64,000 bases of DNA, taken from assembly GCA_004794655.1 (NCBI GenBank), contig SMMW01000033.1, positions 1,677,501 to 1,741,500 of the forward strand, given 5' to 3'. How positions within the stretch are numbered: the first letter of the stretch is position 1; each line of letters begins with the position of its first letter. Source of the DNA: Marisa cornuarietis (taxonomy: Eukaryota; Mollusca; Gastropoda; Architaenioglossa; Ampullariidae). A program made the translations under genes and the position numbers. Below, one piece after another: positions 47,201-59,417 of this stretch. The notes below the pieces were generated by a model that saw only the letters and a program-made list of their open reading frames with translations, did no database searches and was not told where the DNA came from.

Positions 47201-50137
47201 GCTCTATTTATGTCTAGCTGAATATGTACAAGAAACTCTTCTGTAAAAAGTTCCTTCTAACTCCCGAAACTTATAAAACAACTTCAGTAACAAAGAAGAT
47301 GCCCAAGACTTACTGGTCAATACTGCGAGAACCCAGGGTAGAATAAGTGACTGATGCCTGACCCTTGGATGTAAAGTTTTGCTGTGAAGAGGCACTGGAA
47401 CAGGGACTGATGCTTTTACTGTCCATGACCTTACTGTCATCTGCTGAACCATTAGTTTTACTGACCGCATGAGGACCAGACATGGAGAGATTGAGAGCTG
47501 CAGTGATCCAAGGAAACATTAAGCATGTAAGAAAGATATACATGATCATTCTACAGAGGGCTGTATTAAATATTTTAAAAACCGACAAAGTTCCTCGAAT
47601 TCTTCAACCCTTGATAAGCGAAGAGACTGTTTTTCTTCATATAACAACATAAAAAATAAAAAGTAAAAAAAGAGTAAACTGCTCATTAGAATGTTTGGTA
47701 ACAATGGTGGCACAGAATAAAGTAAGGCAGGTGAATAACAATTTAAAATCTAAAGTCTCAGGATGGCCTAAAAACGTTTGAGAGAGACTTTGGACAAAAA
47801 ACAAAAACATTTTCTAAAAGGTCTACCCCAAACTGAGCGTCACTGCAACTACTTTTATACATTTTGAAAATATGTCTGCATGGCAGAAACAGAATTTTAA
47901 ATGTGCATAAAAACAATATCCCAAACATAAAAAAGCATGTAGTTTACCTTCTTCCTGTACTTCCTGATTAAAAATGTTTGTGTATGGCCTGAAATATAAA
48001 AGAAAGGGTCTACCAATCACAGCAAAAAAAGTATTTTTAATGAGTTAAAATGGCTGAAAGAAAAATGTCTGCAGGAGTCAGACATTAAGCAAAAAATTAG
48101 ATCCTGCTTGAAGCCTCCATTTGTGGAAACCCACAAAAGACTACATTTTGAAATGGCTAGCTTTTAAGTTTTATCTTTTTATTTGATTCCTGAAATCTTA
48201 TAGGAGCAAAATAATCTTAATTCACTCACTGAGATTTTGAGGCACTGACTGCAGATGAAAGACTATTTGTAACTGGAGGTGGTGCTCCAGCCAAAGCAAA
48301 TGTTTCTGGAGATTTGGGAACTACAATTTCTTGCGGTTCTCCAATTTGTTTACCATTTTCTTGGCCACAAGAAAGACTTGGACTCGAGCCATTCTGAATG
48401 TCTGCTGCTGCCTGATAAGGAGACTGTTTGGATGGAAAACAATATAACATCTGTTACTGTTGCTTAAGACACTCAATTCTTCTATTATATTGCATGGGTT
48501 TTTTTTGAAAAAAATATTTTCAATTTCATGGTCTGCTTTGAGCAAAGTACATATTAAAGAATCATAATTAGACTTTCTGCAGTCAAGGTTTTTTGAATTT
48601 TATGTAAATTGGAAATGGGATGATAATTTCAGTACACTGTTTTCAAATGCTGAATTTATAAATGTTATTACAGGCATTTGTAAACAATTTCTGTGGTGGA
48701 CATGAATATACATGCCACAAGAAATCTATGACCACATGCTAAAGAGTCTGACATCAAGTCTTATCAAACAAATTAAGATTGAAAAACAAATATGAGAGAT
48801 GATAATCACATCATTTCAATTAGCTGGAAACATGCATAATAGTGAAATGTTATCTCTGTCTAAACAAGTATGAATCAACAAACACTAACACTGCTGCGAT
48901 ATGGACTATTTGTCCGATGTTTTCGGGACCACACAGTCTTCCATGTATCCAGTTTGCGGCCTTTATACTTCACCTTACAGAAATAAATCAAGTAACTTAA
49001 AAAATACATAGAGAACAAAAGGACAACAAATATTCAGAAACCAAGCACTTATTTCCAAAGCTTTTTTTTTTAAAGAGAACTATTGTCAATTTTGTATTTT
49101 AAAGATTATAGGCAATGTGTCTCATAAAAGACATCATCCCAAAACACACAATAAAAAAATTTCTTCAATATTATATTCAGCACAAATAAAGTATCATTCT
49201 ATCATATAAAGATTATAAAGTTTTTTCTGTGGTATTCTGTATTATTTCCTATACGTGAAAGATGAGTGATGATGCAGTCAATAATGATGATATAATAACT
49301 CTGTTTCCAGAGAAAGATTACAATCATAACATGCATAGTTTATTTATTTGTTGTCAACTCATTCATAGCACATGTATGACCTAACTATTTTGTTATTTGA
49401 TGAGTACTTTGGTCTGTACATTATACTTATTATATGAAGTGCTCAAGTTCAAGAAGCAAAGCATACTGAAGCCCAGCCACAGCCAGAACGTTTGATAGGA
49501 TTCACAAGCCGTTTGCAGTGGGTTGCCCAAGCACTTGGGGTGCTGAACTCTTCCTCTGATCCTTGCCAACGAATCTTACCAGAAGGAAGCAAGTCTGCTT
49601 CAAAACGCTGACCCTACAAAATGCAAACAAATTAAAATATCAAAATAATATTGAGTCACTCTGCATCATCACCAATTAGTACTACATTGTATAATGCACA
49701 AAGTATATGTAAAATTTAAAAATAATGTTATCAACCAATAATTAGTAACTTATTCATGTTTTTGGCCTAATACAGGGGCAACAAATGTACCCTAAGATAA
49801 GATCAAATATATTAATTATTAGTATGTAAAGAGCAATTTAGTGAAGCAATACTTAAAAGGGATAAATGAATCAGAGAGACTGATCATTGCATTAGACATT
49901 GTAGACAAATGGGAAGGGTCTTCGATAATCATTTGGAACTGACCCTGTAGTCAATAGACAATACGTTCTGTCCTGCATGGATCAGACCATCATTCATCAA
50001 GTCTGACAGTGTGACCCCACGCCCTGTAAGAGCTTGCTTAGCCTTCTGTAAGGAATCCCCATCCTCTTCTGAATCCACTTCCTCCTCTTCTTCATCCTTC
50101 ATGGCATCTTCCTGAACAGCTTGGGAATCTTCTGATG
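41225..50137 (-). CDS. MPND: MPND: MPN (JAMM) domain protein with N-terminal RAMA domain
   Basis: Fourteen coding exons (minus): 50137-49944, 49607-49467, 48973-48890, 48423-48230, 47988-47948, 47497-47314, 45802-45754, 45589-45517, 45124-45048, 44617-44449, 42751-42681, 42343-42254, 41593-41501, 41311-41225. Phases join throughout, including a 41-bp micro-exon, giving about 515 residues. The acidic N-terminus (DEEEEEVDSEEDGD) leads into the RAMA region (GVTLSDLMNDGLIHAGQ, SAWATHCKRLVNP, GCGWAS). The JAMM part has TSSEVVGYLGGHW with the upstream Glu, then GWYHSHPHSQADPTLKDID, then WILPPPE and GYGMPM. The expected HxHx7SxxD has Thr in place of Ser. MPND is known as a predicted metalloprotease-like protein, with a RAMA domain linked to methylated-DNA binding. 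The start exon is not settled: it must end in phase 1; a candidate is 51904-51853. Introns hold L1-like and hAT-like elements. COPS8 diverges from it. Confidence 0.95.
43512..43533. repeat. (ATCT)n microsatellite
   Basis: Five and a half ATCT units in the MPND intron between exons 44449-44617 and 42681-42751. Confidence 0.9.
43570..44385 (+). mobile_element. L1-like LINE ORF1 remnant, in an MPND intron
   Basis: After a Lys/Gln-rich lead and a charged, coiled-coil-like region with stops, the plus strand reads RRNIRIFGVPETDKETPD (near 44111-44165), the signature of L1-type ORF1 proteins. A frameshift later come IFKVQLGLDQIQSDDNE and the basic LKPRPVIVCFLSPK (near 44308-44345), the RNA-binding part. 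The frame ends at 44385. No ORF2 follows; the sense MPND exon begins at 44449. It is opposite in orientation to MPND. Confidence 0.7.
46111..47106 (-). mobile_element. hAT-like DNA transposon, copy 2 (996 bp, non-autonomous), in an MPND intron
   Basis: Starts CAGGGGTGGGAAACC and ends CATTCCCCACCCCTG, inverted repeats. It is a diverged inverted copy of 32189-32971 and about 200 bp longer. Flanking 8-mers (GTTGAAAC and CTTTAAAT) are too different to call a duplication. It contains a (TA)n run near 46355-46375. No transposase frame. Confidence 0.75.
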
Positions 50138-51508
50138 CTGAACGACATCAATTGAGTTGATCATAGGAAAATTTTGTGTGAGAACTCCAATTACACATGA
50201 ACTATATTTGTAGTGCTACCTTCTGTACCGGCACTGCTACATTTAACAAGGCAAGTAGGTATGAGAATGAAAGATGATTTGGTAAATAGCAAGTGCTTTT
50301 GTTTATTAACCAAAAGAAACCTAAAGAGGATTTAACATATGAGCCATGGCAGTTGAGGGTAATATATAAGGACTTTTATGACTAACACAAATGTTTGCAG
50401 AAAATTTTAAGTGTAAAATGTGTACAGTGCAAGACAACATGCAAGCACATATAAATCATGAATACACATGAATATTATTAGCGTGCACGTGTGCACACAC
50501 ACACACACAGAGCTATTGAAATTCATCTCTCCACCTACACATGCTCCCACAAAATGCTGATTTTAATTGCTACTTGAGTGTTTAAATAATAATAATAAAC
50601 AAATTTGCTTCAAACTGTTCAACAGTTGACAACTACAAGCAGAGATGGATATGCTTACGCCCACCCATCACAAAGAAATAAATGTAATGGCATTGAAGAG
50701 GTTACATGCTCTCAAATAAAATGATGCACTTATAATTTTATGATTCAATTTAGTCTTACATTCTTGCACCTATTTTAATTATAGGAGCGATGAAAACAAA
50801 AAATGGTACCTTGCGCTTTATTTATTGTTAGTAATATTGCAGAATAAGGTGTTGTGAGTAAATGCAAAGAGATGTCTTAATTAAAATATATGTAGGAATA
50901 ATTCGAATCACACTTACTCTTGCAGAGTTAAATACAAACAGCTGAAATGTCTGATTCATGTACAACTTATTTCCTTTCGAAATACTAATTTATGCACACA
51001 CACAACAAGCATTTACACCTGAGACATGAAAAAAGGTCATAACATAACACAAAACCTTAATAACTACGATGTCAATTCGAGTAAAACTAAAAAAGGTTGT
51101 TTTCAAACGGGAAAACAGTGAAAAATATCAAATATATGTGATGGTGATCACACTTCTGACGCCTATTTAAGAGCATGTGCTATGACAAGCACACGCATAA
51201 GATTCAACATATAGTTTGACATATGTAAACAAACCCATCTGAAGTTGAAAAAGTCAATAAACTTCCACAACAGTTTTCTTTGTTTACATGTGCTTCCTGT
51301 GACCTGTGAACTTCTGGTCAGTGGCTATGCGAGAAAAATTGTTAGAAAAAGGTAAACTAGGAAATAGATAAAATATTCCACTTGTATAATATTAAGTATT
51401 AAATGTCTAAAAAAAGAGTTATATGACATATTTTATTTCTAATATATTATTATTAAAATATTATTATTTATTTTTACCATTCAGAGAGCAATATTCATTT
51501 AGTGCGAA
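50138..51508. other. Divergent region between MPND and COPS8
   Basis: The two genes are head-to-head, with about 1.4 kb between the first MPND exon found and the COPS8 ATG. It holds a (CA)n at about 50489-50509 and AT-rich DNA; no CpG island is visible except weakly at 51505-51560. Minus-strand ATGGGTGGGC at 50668-50659 followed by GTAAGC would be a phase-compatible but tiny MPND start exon; weak. Confidence 0.4.
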
Positions 51509-54500
51509 ATGCAGAACGCCGGAAGCAAAATGGCTGGCGACGCCGAAATCGACTTTCTTGGCCTTACTCAGGAACTTGAAGTTCAAGAATTGGAGGTAGA
51601 CAGTAATTAACAAGTGCGACTGCTTTAAACAGAAAGAAAGCAAAATTAAAGTTAACTTCTCCAAAAGTTACTGTATTACACCTGCTTTCATAAGTCTCTT
51701 AACAGTGCTCGAAAAGCCGACGTAGCAGAGATAGCGAGAATTCGGAAACCAGTCTGAAATTTGCGCATAAATTTGGTGTGAGAGAGAAAGAGATAACCTT
51801 TTGAATGTATTTATCACTGTATAATCATTATAGGTGAGTATAATGATGTTACCATAGGGTATACCCTTAGGGACTGGCGGCAGTTGCCGATGGCACTCAT
51901 ACATGGGTTGGCCGAACTGGCAAAGAGCTAAAGCTTGCTGATCTAGTAAGTTGAAACCCTTGAAAAAGCATGATTGCTGAGTGTCGGTGAAGAAAAGACT
52001 AAACTGATGACTAGCAACACCAACGCAGACATCACGAGAAGCCAGACACAACTCGCAGTTTCAATTAAGTGGGTCATTTCTTTGTCTTATCAAAATACTG
52101 CAGACAGCGGCAGTGCTATCAAACTGTTACTGCCGTTTTTAAAATAAGACCAATGCTTTTAACTGGAGTGACAACATATCTGCTATTTTTAAATAAAGCC
52201 AATGCTTCCATAATCATTTTCGTGCTTCTATATGCACATAAGACTTTGACAGCAGACTTGCAAAAAAGTCCTCGTTAGTTAAGATGCTATAGGAGAATCC
52301 TTTTATCTCCTTCATAGACTGCCTCACTGATAAGGAAAAATTAAGCTGGAATTAAAAGAGAATGAAACATTTCAGTCACATGAGTTTCCTGTAGTAAAAA
52401 GATGCAAACTTATGTGGTACAGATACATCTTGAAATAGTCAGGACTTGCAAAGATGATACTGCAGGGAACAGAATAATGAAACAGAATAATTTCCTCTTC
52501 TGCATGAGAAGATGAAGTCTTTTAAACAGATCAAAGATTTTCAAATATATACGCTATTTAAAATACACAGTGAGACGGTTTTAAATGTACTTTTGTTTTT
52601 TCTTTTTACTTATTTATCTATATGACAATTTAGGAGGCATTTTTTTGACATTTGAAGTTCTTAAATGAAATATTCAAGTGTAAAGTATTTAAGGTTATGT
52701 TTGATTATGCATGTGACTAGATTTGCACTTTGTTCTTTTATGTTTATCTTTTAAACATAAAGTATTTTTGTCTGGGCAATTAAGGCACCTGGTGGAGTGG
52801 CAACACCACAGCTATATGGACAGCTTCTTGCTCTTTATCTCCTTCAAAATGATTTGTGAGTAAATCTTCGCTCTAGTCTTTATGAAGTCTTTATATGTTT
52901 GCGCTTCTTTAACATGCTGGTACTAGCTGTCTGCTATGATGAGCAGCTGTTGCTTTCTGCCTGCTAGCATAATAATGGCTAGTATTACGCTGTAAATGTG
53001 GAGTGTATTAAAGTTACTGTTGCAATGAAACTAATGAATTATGACAGATAGTCAGTCAATATGATGTGTCATTTTAATATACATGTGTACCATGTAGACA
53101 AGATGCTCTCTTAAAATGCAGCATGTATTTTTAAAATGTGATTCCTGCTAAAAGTCATATTAGAGCACAAACAGTTGGTCAAAAGGATCTTATTTTTATA
53201 AACACACGATTTTGCAATAGATCATCAATGAAACAGAATTGACTGATGAAAACAAAGAGATAAAAAAGAGAAGTTCATTTTGCCCCAGACATGTTGATCT
53301 TCTGTCATGAACACATCATCCCATGCAAGATCACATGGTCCCAACACCAAAGGTTAAATCAACCCTGGCCCAGACTACCTGAATGCTTAAGCAGTGACAC
53401 AAATTTGATGTTAACCAAATGTCTGCATCTACATCCAAACAAAAGAATAAATGATGACAAACGCTTTTCAAAAATGGATTAAGAGAAAATTGTGTTAATG
53501 GGCCATTTGTTCTCTAAATGTGTATTGTCAAGCAGCCATTTTTGTTTAGTAAGATGGTGGCTAAACAAGGTATGTCTTTGTTAGTAATATATAACATTCA
53601 CATTTGCTTGTTGATTATCAATTTGCTTTTTGGGCCTAGGCTGATGTAGTCTTACATGGGACAAAATGTTCATAGTGGGGTTGATTCAACTCAGGCAGGT
53701 GGTTGATATCATTTTGAGTCAAAGTGACAAGTTACCCAATGAAAAAAACAGTTTCTTTTAAAAGTACTTAATTTATTTTTTGTTATCTCTGCTGGCATTC
53801 ATAATAAAGACAAATGATTCCAAAAGGAACCTTTAAAATGTACTTTTTTCAGCATGCGACTTTTGCAAAAAAGTTCATAATAGAGAACAAGCTATTGTAA
53901 GTCCAGTTGGGGAAGTAATCATAATAAAGATGGTGTTTTTATCCTGAAATACATCTGTAAAAGAATTTTGGGGGCACCCAGTAGTGTAGTGGTTAAAAAC
54001 ACTCACTCATCAGCACTGCACACCAAGGTCCACGGCTTAGATTTCATCTCGGGACACCATGTGTGTGACACCTGTTTGCAGGGCCAGCTGTTGTGGGTGT
54101 CTCCTCTTTCTTTCCCCTCCCTTTCCTCTCATAGCATAAAATCACTTCTTTTAAGTAGAAGCACTTCCCATCAAAGCAAGCAAGCAAGCAGCCAACCTGA
54201 AAAAATGTGTGGGTTGTATTGAAGTGGGAGTTGCAGCATGAAAGGTTTTATTGTGAGGAGGTTTTACTGTATTAGTGAGTTAGGTTCTGCTATTCCAATA
54301 ATTTTTCCAAATGAATGAGCAGTATAATATAATCATGACTGCAAGAACTTTTATACCAGTGCCTACATAATCCAGAGAAGGTTCATATATAAAAGTTCAT
54401 ATATATATATATATGCTGTTTTAAATTATAAATACCCATTTACCAAGTGAACTATCAGTGATTATTAGCACTATAACTTTTTTTTCTATAAACAGATGTA

Positions 54501-57500
54501 ATGCCAAATTTCTGTGGAAGAGAATACCTCAGAGCATCAAAACAGTGAGTTGAAGCTTACAGATAATTCTTGTATTTATGTGATCTTTACATTTTAAAGC
54601 TGCTTTATATACAAATCCTTCATATTCCTATATTGTGCACATTTCTGTAGAAAAAGCAAGAAAGAGAAAGTTTTGTGTGAAGCTTCTGACAGGAGGATTT
54701 AATCTGCTTTTTTGTAGCAACTATTGAGGCATTGTATTATACTTTGTGTTTGACAGGAGACTTTGTTCTTTTGGTTTTATTCTTTTATCAATCTGATGCA
54801 GTATTCTTTTTTAAGAGAGGCTTCTTGTGCACTTTGGCGCTTGGGAATAGTGATAATTATGATATTATGAGAGCTTGTATAGGCAAGTATTACACTTTAT
54901 TATGAATGTCACAGATATAAAATGCCTTAGATGGAATTAAAAAGACGTAAAGACAGTGGGGAAATGAGTATTAAACAACTTAAGAGCTTAAAGAGAACAG
55001 GCAAATAGAACAATACATAAAGATAAGCAAAAATATATTTATTATATGTAATAATAATAAATGCAAAAATTTGTAAAGCGCATACTTACACTCCTAAGGA
55101 GCATGCTTTTAGCACTTAACAATGAGGCATGGGCAACATACAAAGGAAAACAAACAAACTACATATGAACTACGAAAGAAGAAACAACAGTCCTGATGAT
55201 GAGTAAAAACAAATACAGAAAACGCAAAGAGGAACCAAATAAGAAGGACTGAGAGTATCGCAATTTTGCCTAAGGAAGACAAGCAATAAGCAGAAAATGG
55301 GGAAGGGTGTGAAAAAGAACTAGCACTGTAGGAACTGGTGTTAGGAGTAATGTTTAACGAAGAGGTGCGTTTTCAGTGCACATTTAAAGGATTCAGTAGT
55401 GGGTAGGTGGCAAATATGGAAAGGGAGAAAGCTCCATAGTTTTACTGCACAGTAACTAAAAATCCTGTGGACATATGCTGTTGTTCTGGTGACAGGAATA
55501 GTAAGGAGATGGTAGTCAGAGGAGGAGTAGAGTTGTCTAGCTGGGACGTAAGGGAAGAGAAGTTTAGAGAAATAATCATGGCAGGAGCCAAAAAAGAAAT
55601 TATAACACAGCACAGACAGATGGGTAGTCAGTGCAGAAAACGAAGGAGAGGAGTAGCATGGTCCCATTTCCAAGCTCTAAGCACCAGACGTGCAGCGAAG
55701 TTTCATGCTTTCTGGAGTTTGTGAAAAAGATATGCAGGGCAGCCAGTGAGCAAAAGGGTTACAGTAATCAAGAACAAATGCACAGACAAGAGTGTTGGTA
55801 GCACGCATAGAGAGAATGTGACATTTGACGCTGACCTTGCGTAGCTCATAATAGGCAGACTGACAGACAGCTGTAACTTGTTTATCAAGAGTCATGTGTG
55901 CAGTGACAATGAATCCCAGATTCCTGACGGATGACGCAATTATGGTGGACAAATGAGTGAAGATTGATTTCTTCTTCTCAAGCCTAGGAGAGCGTCTGTT
56001 TTATCATCATTGAGTCTAAGTTTGTTTGTTACCATCCAGTCTTTGATGTTGTTAATACAGGCTTCTATGGTGCTAGTAGTATTATGAATAAAAATAGTTC
56101 TGAAAGCATGTATTTATTTCCTTTATTTCTAGCCAATATGCATGTCAGCAGTTCATGTTTACCTGATGTTTTGTCTGTACTGCCCTATCCATGTTCATAA
56201 ACCTTCATCTTAAATTCAGCAGCGCTTACAGCCTTTATAGCTAAGTTGCAGTGATTGCATCCAAAGCATTTTATTCACCTAGATACATGCACAAATTACA
56301 GGCCAACCCTGAGCTAAGCACTATCTGGGTTGTGGGTCAGCGTATGTGGCTGCGTGACTTGCCTGGGGTGTATGAAGCTCTGAAAAAGGAATGGAGTGAG
56401 GCAGTGAAACCAATCATGATGGCACTCAGAGGTTTGATTTTTTTATTTTAAATAGAAATGTATTCTTATTGCCTTTATCCTATCTGACTTGAGTCGACAT
56501 AGATTTATTGTAATGGTAGTATAGGGTGCTACCAGCCCAAGGATGAATAGCTAACTCTGTAACTCAGGGTGGTGCCCTGGGTCTGCCGTTCACCTTATGC
56601 TTGACATAGCTCCATTCCATTTTGGAGAAAAAGAAGACAGTCTCGTTTAAGCAGTCTACAGCTGAGACTTCGCCAACTGTGCGATATGACTTCTATGTCA
56701 GACTCCATAGACCAAAAACACTCCCTTAGCATGTATGTGTAGGGGAGGAATCAGCAGTTGCCATCCTTGTTGCTGACACATGGCTTGTTATGCCTTCTTG
56801 TTTTGCCATATGCAGAAGAACTTCATTCTTCTATGCATGCATTTTTGCACAGATCTTGCTGTTGTAAAACTTGCAGAGAAACACTTCAGCTAATTAATCA
56901 CATTGGTGTAACAGATCCAGGATTCTTAAGTGATTGCTCTTTATGAGGTGGCAGCTAACCTCATTGCCTTGGGCAGATTTCAGGTGCACCTTCTTCAGTG
57001 GCCTTGAACAAACATAAATTCTCAGAACAGGTAGCTCCAGTAGTCCCTTGGACCCATTGACAATGGTTGCTATGAGAGGTCCCATTAGGCAATGACAACA
57101 ATCTCACTTTGTACAGATACCCACAACACTGGCTTGGCAGCCTATCTTTTCTCTGACTTTTTGCCTTCTCAGCTCTAGCCTGTGGTCACACATAATGTGC
57201 TGCTTATGCTTTAGTTTTATAGAAGATGCCAAGGCTTTGTGTTTGGAACATCAGCTTTTGGATTAGCCACTCACTGTTTTTGCCTGTTTTTTTCTTTTGA
57301 GAGGTTTATTTAGAAATTCTTATAGTTAACACAAAGTAAAAAATGATCTTTATCGGATAAAAGAGAATTATAGCAAACTTTTAAACATAGTTGGAATGAA
57401 CCATCAAGGGCTAATGTTAAAATGAACACATTGGCCCTATGTACTGGAGCAGTCAGTCACAGTATTTACCCTGATGCAGTGTATTAGTAGTTAAAGTAGA

Positions 57501-58481
57501 TGTGAGTTGTGTCTTAAAGAGGATGATGACAGGAGTAATCTGGAATTTAGTTTTCAGAAGTTAGTTTTACAGAAAGGGAAGTTATTGATGACTCTGAAAG
57601 AACAGTCAACTTGATTTGTGGATGTTTGACACCATTACTACATTAATTTATCTGACATTTCAGATAGTGTCCACAAAAAGGCCTTTAACCTTGTCCGATT
57701 AGGCTATTCATCCATCAGTGTTGAAGACTTTGCTTTGTTTGTGGGTCTGTCTACTTCTGATGCCAAACAAGGTAATACTTGAACTTGATAGTTTCCAAGA
57801 AAAGAAAAAAAAAGTTTGCCTCAAAATTTGCTCTTAAATTATAAGTTTATAAATTACAATTATGGTTTTTATAAACCACAGTTGACATCAGCTTAAAGCC
57901 AAATTTTTTAAAATGGAAATGTGAATAAGAAATGCATGCTTTTCGAACATAGTGAATTGGTTCTTACATGAATGTGGTGAAAATAATTTTTCTTTTGTCA
58001 CATAGCAAAAGCAATAGTTAGGTAGTAATTATGTTTGATAGCATTCTGCTTTTTATTTATTTTATTTTTATTTTAGCTGCTCTTCAAGATGGTTGGATGC
58101 TTGATTCACAGTCTCGTTTTTTAACACCAAAGAAATTAGGTGAGCATTGTGCAAAGGAGTGGTTTTTATTTATTTATTTTTTGTGTGTTAAGTTTTGAGG
58201 AAATAATCATTTCTATAGAAGGTCGAAGATTTTAAGATGCAAATTGAGTTTTTTTTAAACCCTTTCTTATTGACATGCAGGGGCTTTCAGAATACATTTT
58301 TTGTTTTAAATACCCTTACTTCACATAACACAAATATGATAAGTTTCAAAACGATCCTTTTAAATATTTATTGTAAAACGTGTATCTTGTATTTGTTGCA
58401 GAACCAGTCATCACTGCCTCACTGCCAAGTGAACAGCATTTATCAATTCTAACTGATTACGTCAGTTTCCTGGAGAATTAA
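51509..58481 (+). CDS. COPS8: COPS8 (CSN8): COP9 signalosome subunit 8, PCI-type
   Basis: Seven coding exons, 51509-51595, 52785-52855, 54496-54544, 56302-56431, 57664-57771, 58077-58139 and 58402-58481, all with AG/GT borders and matching phases, give 195 residues; the human protein has 209. Recognisable parts in order: [116 protein letters not shown] and the C-terminal helix [10 protein letters not shown]. As part of the COP9 signalosome it helps remove NEDD8 from cullins, acting in nucleus and cytoplasm; it has no enzymatic site itself. A second in-frame ATG at 51530 has a stronger context (A at -3, G at +4) and may be the true start. Introns 2 and 3 hold a SINE and an L2-like fragment. 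Confidence 0.97.
51668..52051 (-). other. 127-codon antisense frame in COPS8 intron 1; possible MPND 5' exon inside it
   Basis: An open minus-strand frame without recognisable domain. Its only early ATG (51904-51902) opens a 17-codon stretch, [17 protein letters not shown], followed by G and the donor GTAACA, i.e. phase 1, exactly what the MPND exon 50137-49944 needs. That is the whole of the evidence; the ATG context (C at -3) is poor. Confidence 0.25.
53971..54193 (+). mobile_element. tRNA-derived SINE, in COPS8 intron 2
   Basis: The head contains GTAGTGTAGTGGTTAAAA (A box, 53982-53992) and GGCTTAGATTTCATCTCGGG (B-box position, 54034-54053), then a body ending in pyrimidine-rich sequence and a tail of (AAGC)n at 54171-54191. 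This is the normal head-body-tail order of a SINE. Confidence 0.75.
55043..56090 (-). mobile_element. 5'-truncated L2-like LINE, same family as 59413-64000, in COPS8 intron 3
   Basis: The minus strand reads [15 protein letters not shown] (near 56080-56035), [32 protein letters not shown] (near 55935-55875), [27 protein letters not shown], and at the end [10 protein letters not shown] and [11 protein letters not shown]. The C-terminal block matches the element at 63640-64000 almost residue for residue. The 3' end is TGCGCTTTACAAATTTTTGC plus an (ATT)n tail (55043-55070). It is dead through frameshifts. Confidence 0.88.
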
Positions 58482-59192
58482 GAAAAAAACTGTCTGCACG
58501 ATCCAAGTTTTCTGCAGTAAGACGTCTAGTTCAAGAAGTAATATTTCATTTTGTTAAAGGAACATTTGGTAAATGTGATAAACTTTGGGATTATCGCATA
58601 TCAAACCACTGCAGAAGAGGGTGACAAATGCACACTAAGTAAACTGTTGATGTAGAGTTTTTTTGAGTGAAAGATCTTTTTGTGGATGTCAGTTCTGTAG
58701 GAAGCTGAATTGACATGGTCATCATAGGAGTATGGGAGGTTTGTAAACATCAGAGATGTAAATATACACAAGAATAGGTTAGATGAAAGATGCAGATTTA
58801 TTGACCGCTAAATGTTGTCAGTAGGAAGTAGTTGTAATCTTGATTAAATATAGTCTAACTTAATTTAATGATCTTTTTGAAAGAATGAAGATTAAAAAAA
58901 AAAATCACTTCAGATGACTGAAGGCTGTTTTTCTGCCCTTTTTTTCAAAATCTAAATGAAACAACAGCACGATACGCTACAAATAGATTAACTTTAGTGG
59001 TGCCAACTCATTATCTCATTGTGCAGGTCGAGTATGGAAGAGAAATTTAATCAATCTGTGTATACATGTATGTGTTAGTGTGAGAGAGTGTGTGTGTGTG
59101 AGAGAAAGAGAGAAGAAGAGTGTGCAACAGAGAAAGGGGTAGATGGGAAGAGAAAGAGAGACGTGTGCAAGCTTTCTTTGTTGCAAATTTGA

Positions 59193-59198
59193 AATAAA
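59193..59198 (+). promoter_or_regulatory. COPS8 polyadenylation signal
   Basis: AATAAA lies 0.71 kb after the stop codon and is followed within 25-50 bp by a T/GT-rich stretch (TTGTCTATTGCATTGTGTGTG), the usual downstream element. Confidence 0.65.
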
Positions 59199-59417
59199 AG
59201 AGCTGCTCTTGGTGGATTTATTGTCTATTGCATTGTGTGTGTGTGATTCCTTACATTTGAGATATCATGGAATGCATTAGGGCCACACTTTAAGCTTTTG
59301 GCGAGAAAGAATGGTTTGACATGAGGGAAAGAGCTAAGAAGTACATGTAGTGCTGATGACCCTAGTGGTCATTTTCACTAACTGCTCCCATCTATCCATC
59401 TATATATTTGCAATCAA

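Noticed and set aside
47310..47588. 92-codon minus-strand frame as a separate small gene
   Set aside because: Its first part is intron; the rest is the MPND exon 47497-47314, which has an acceptor at 47498-47499.
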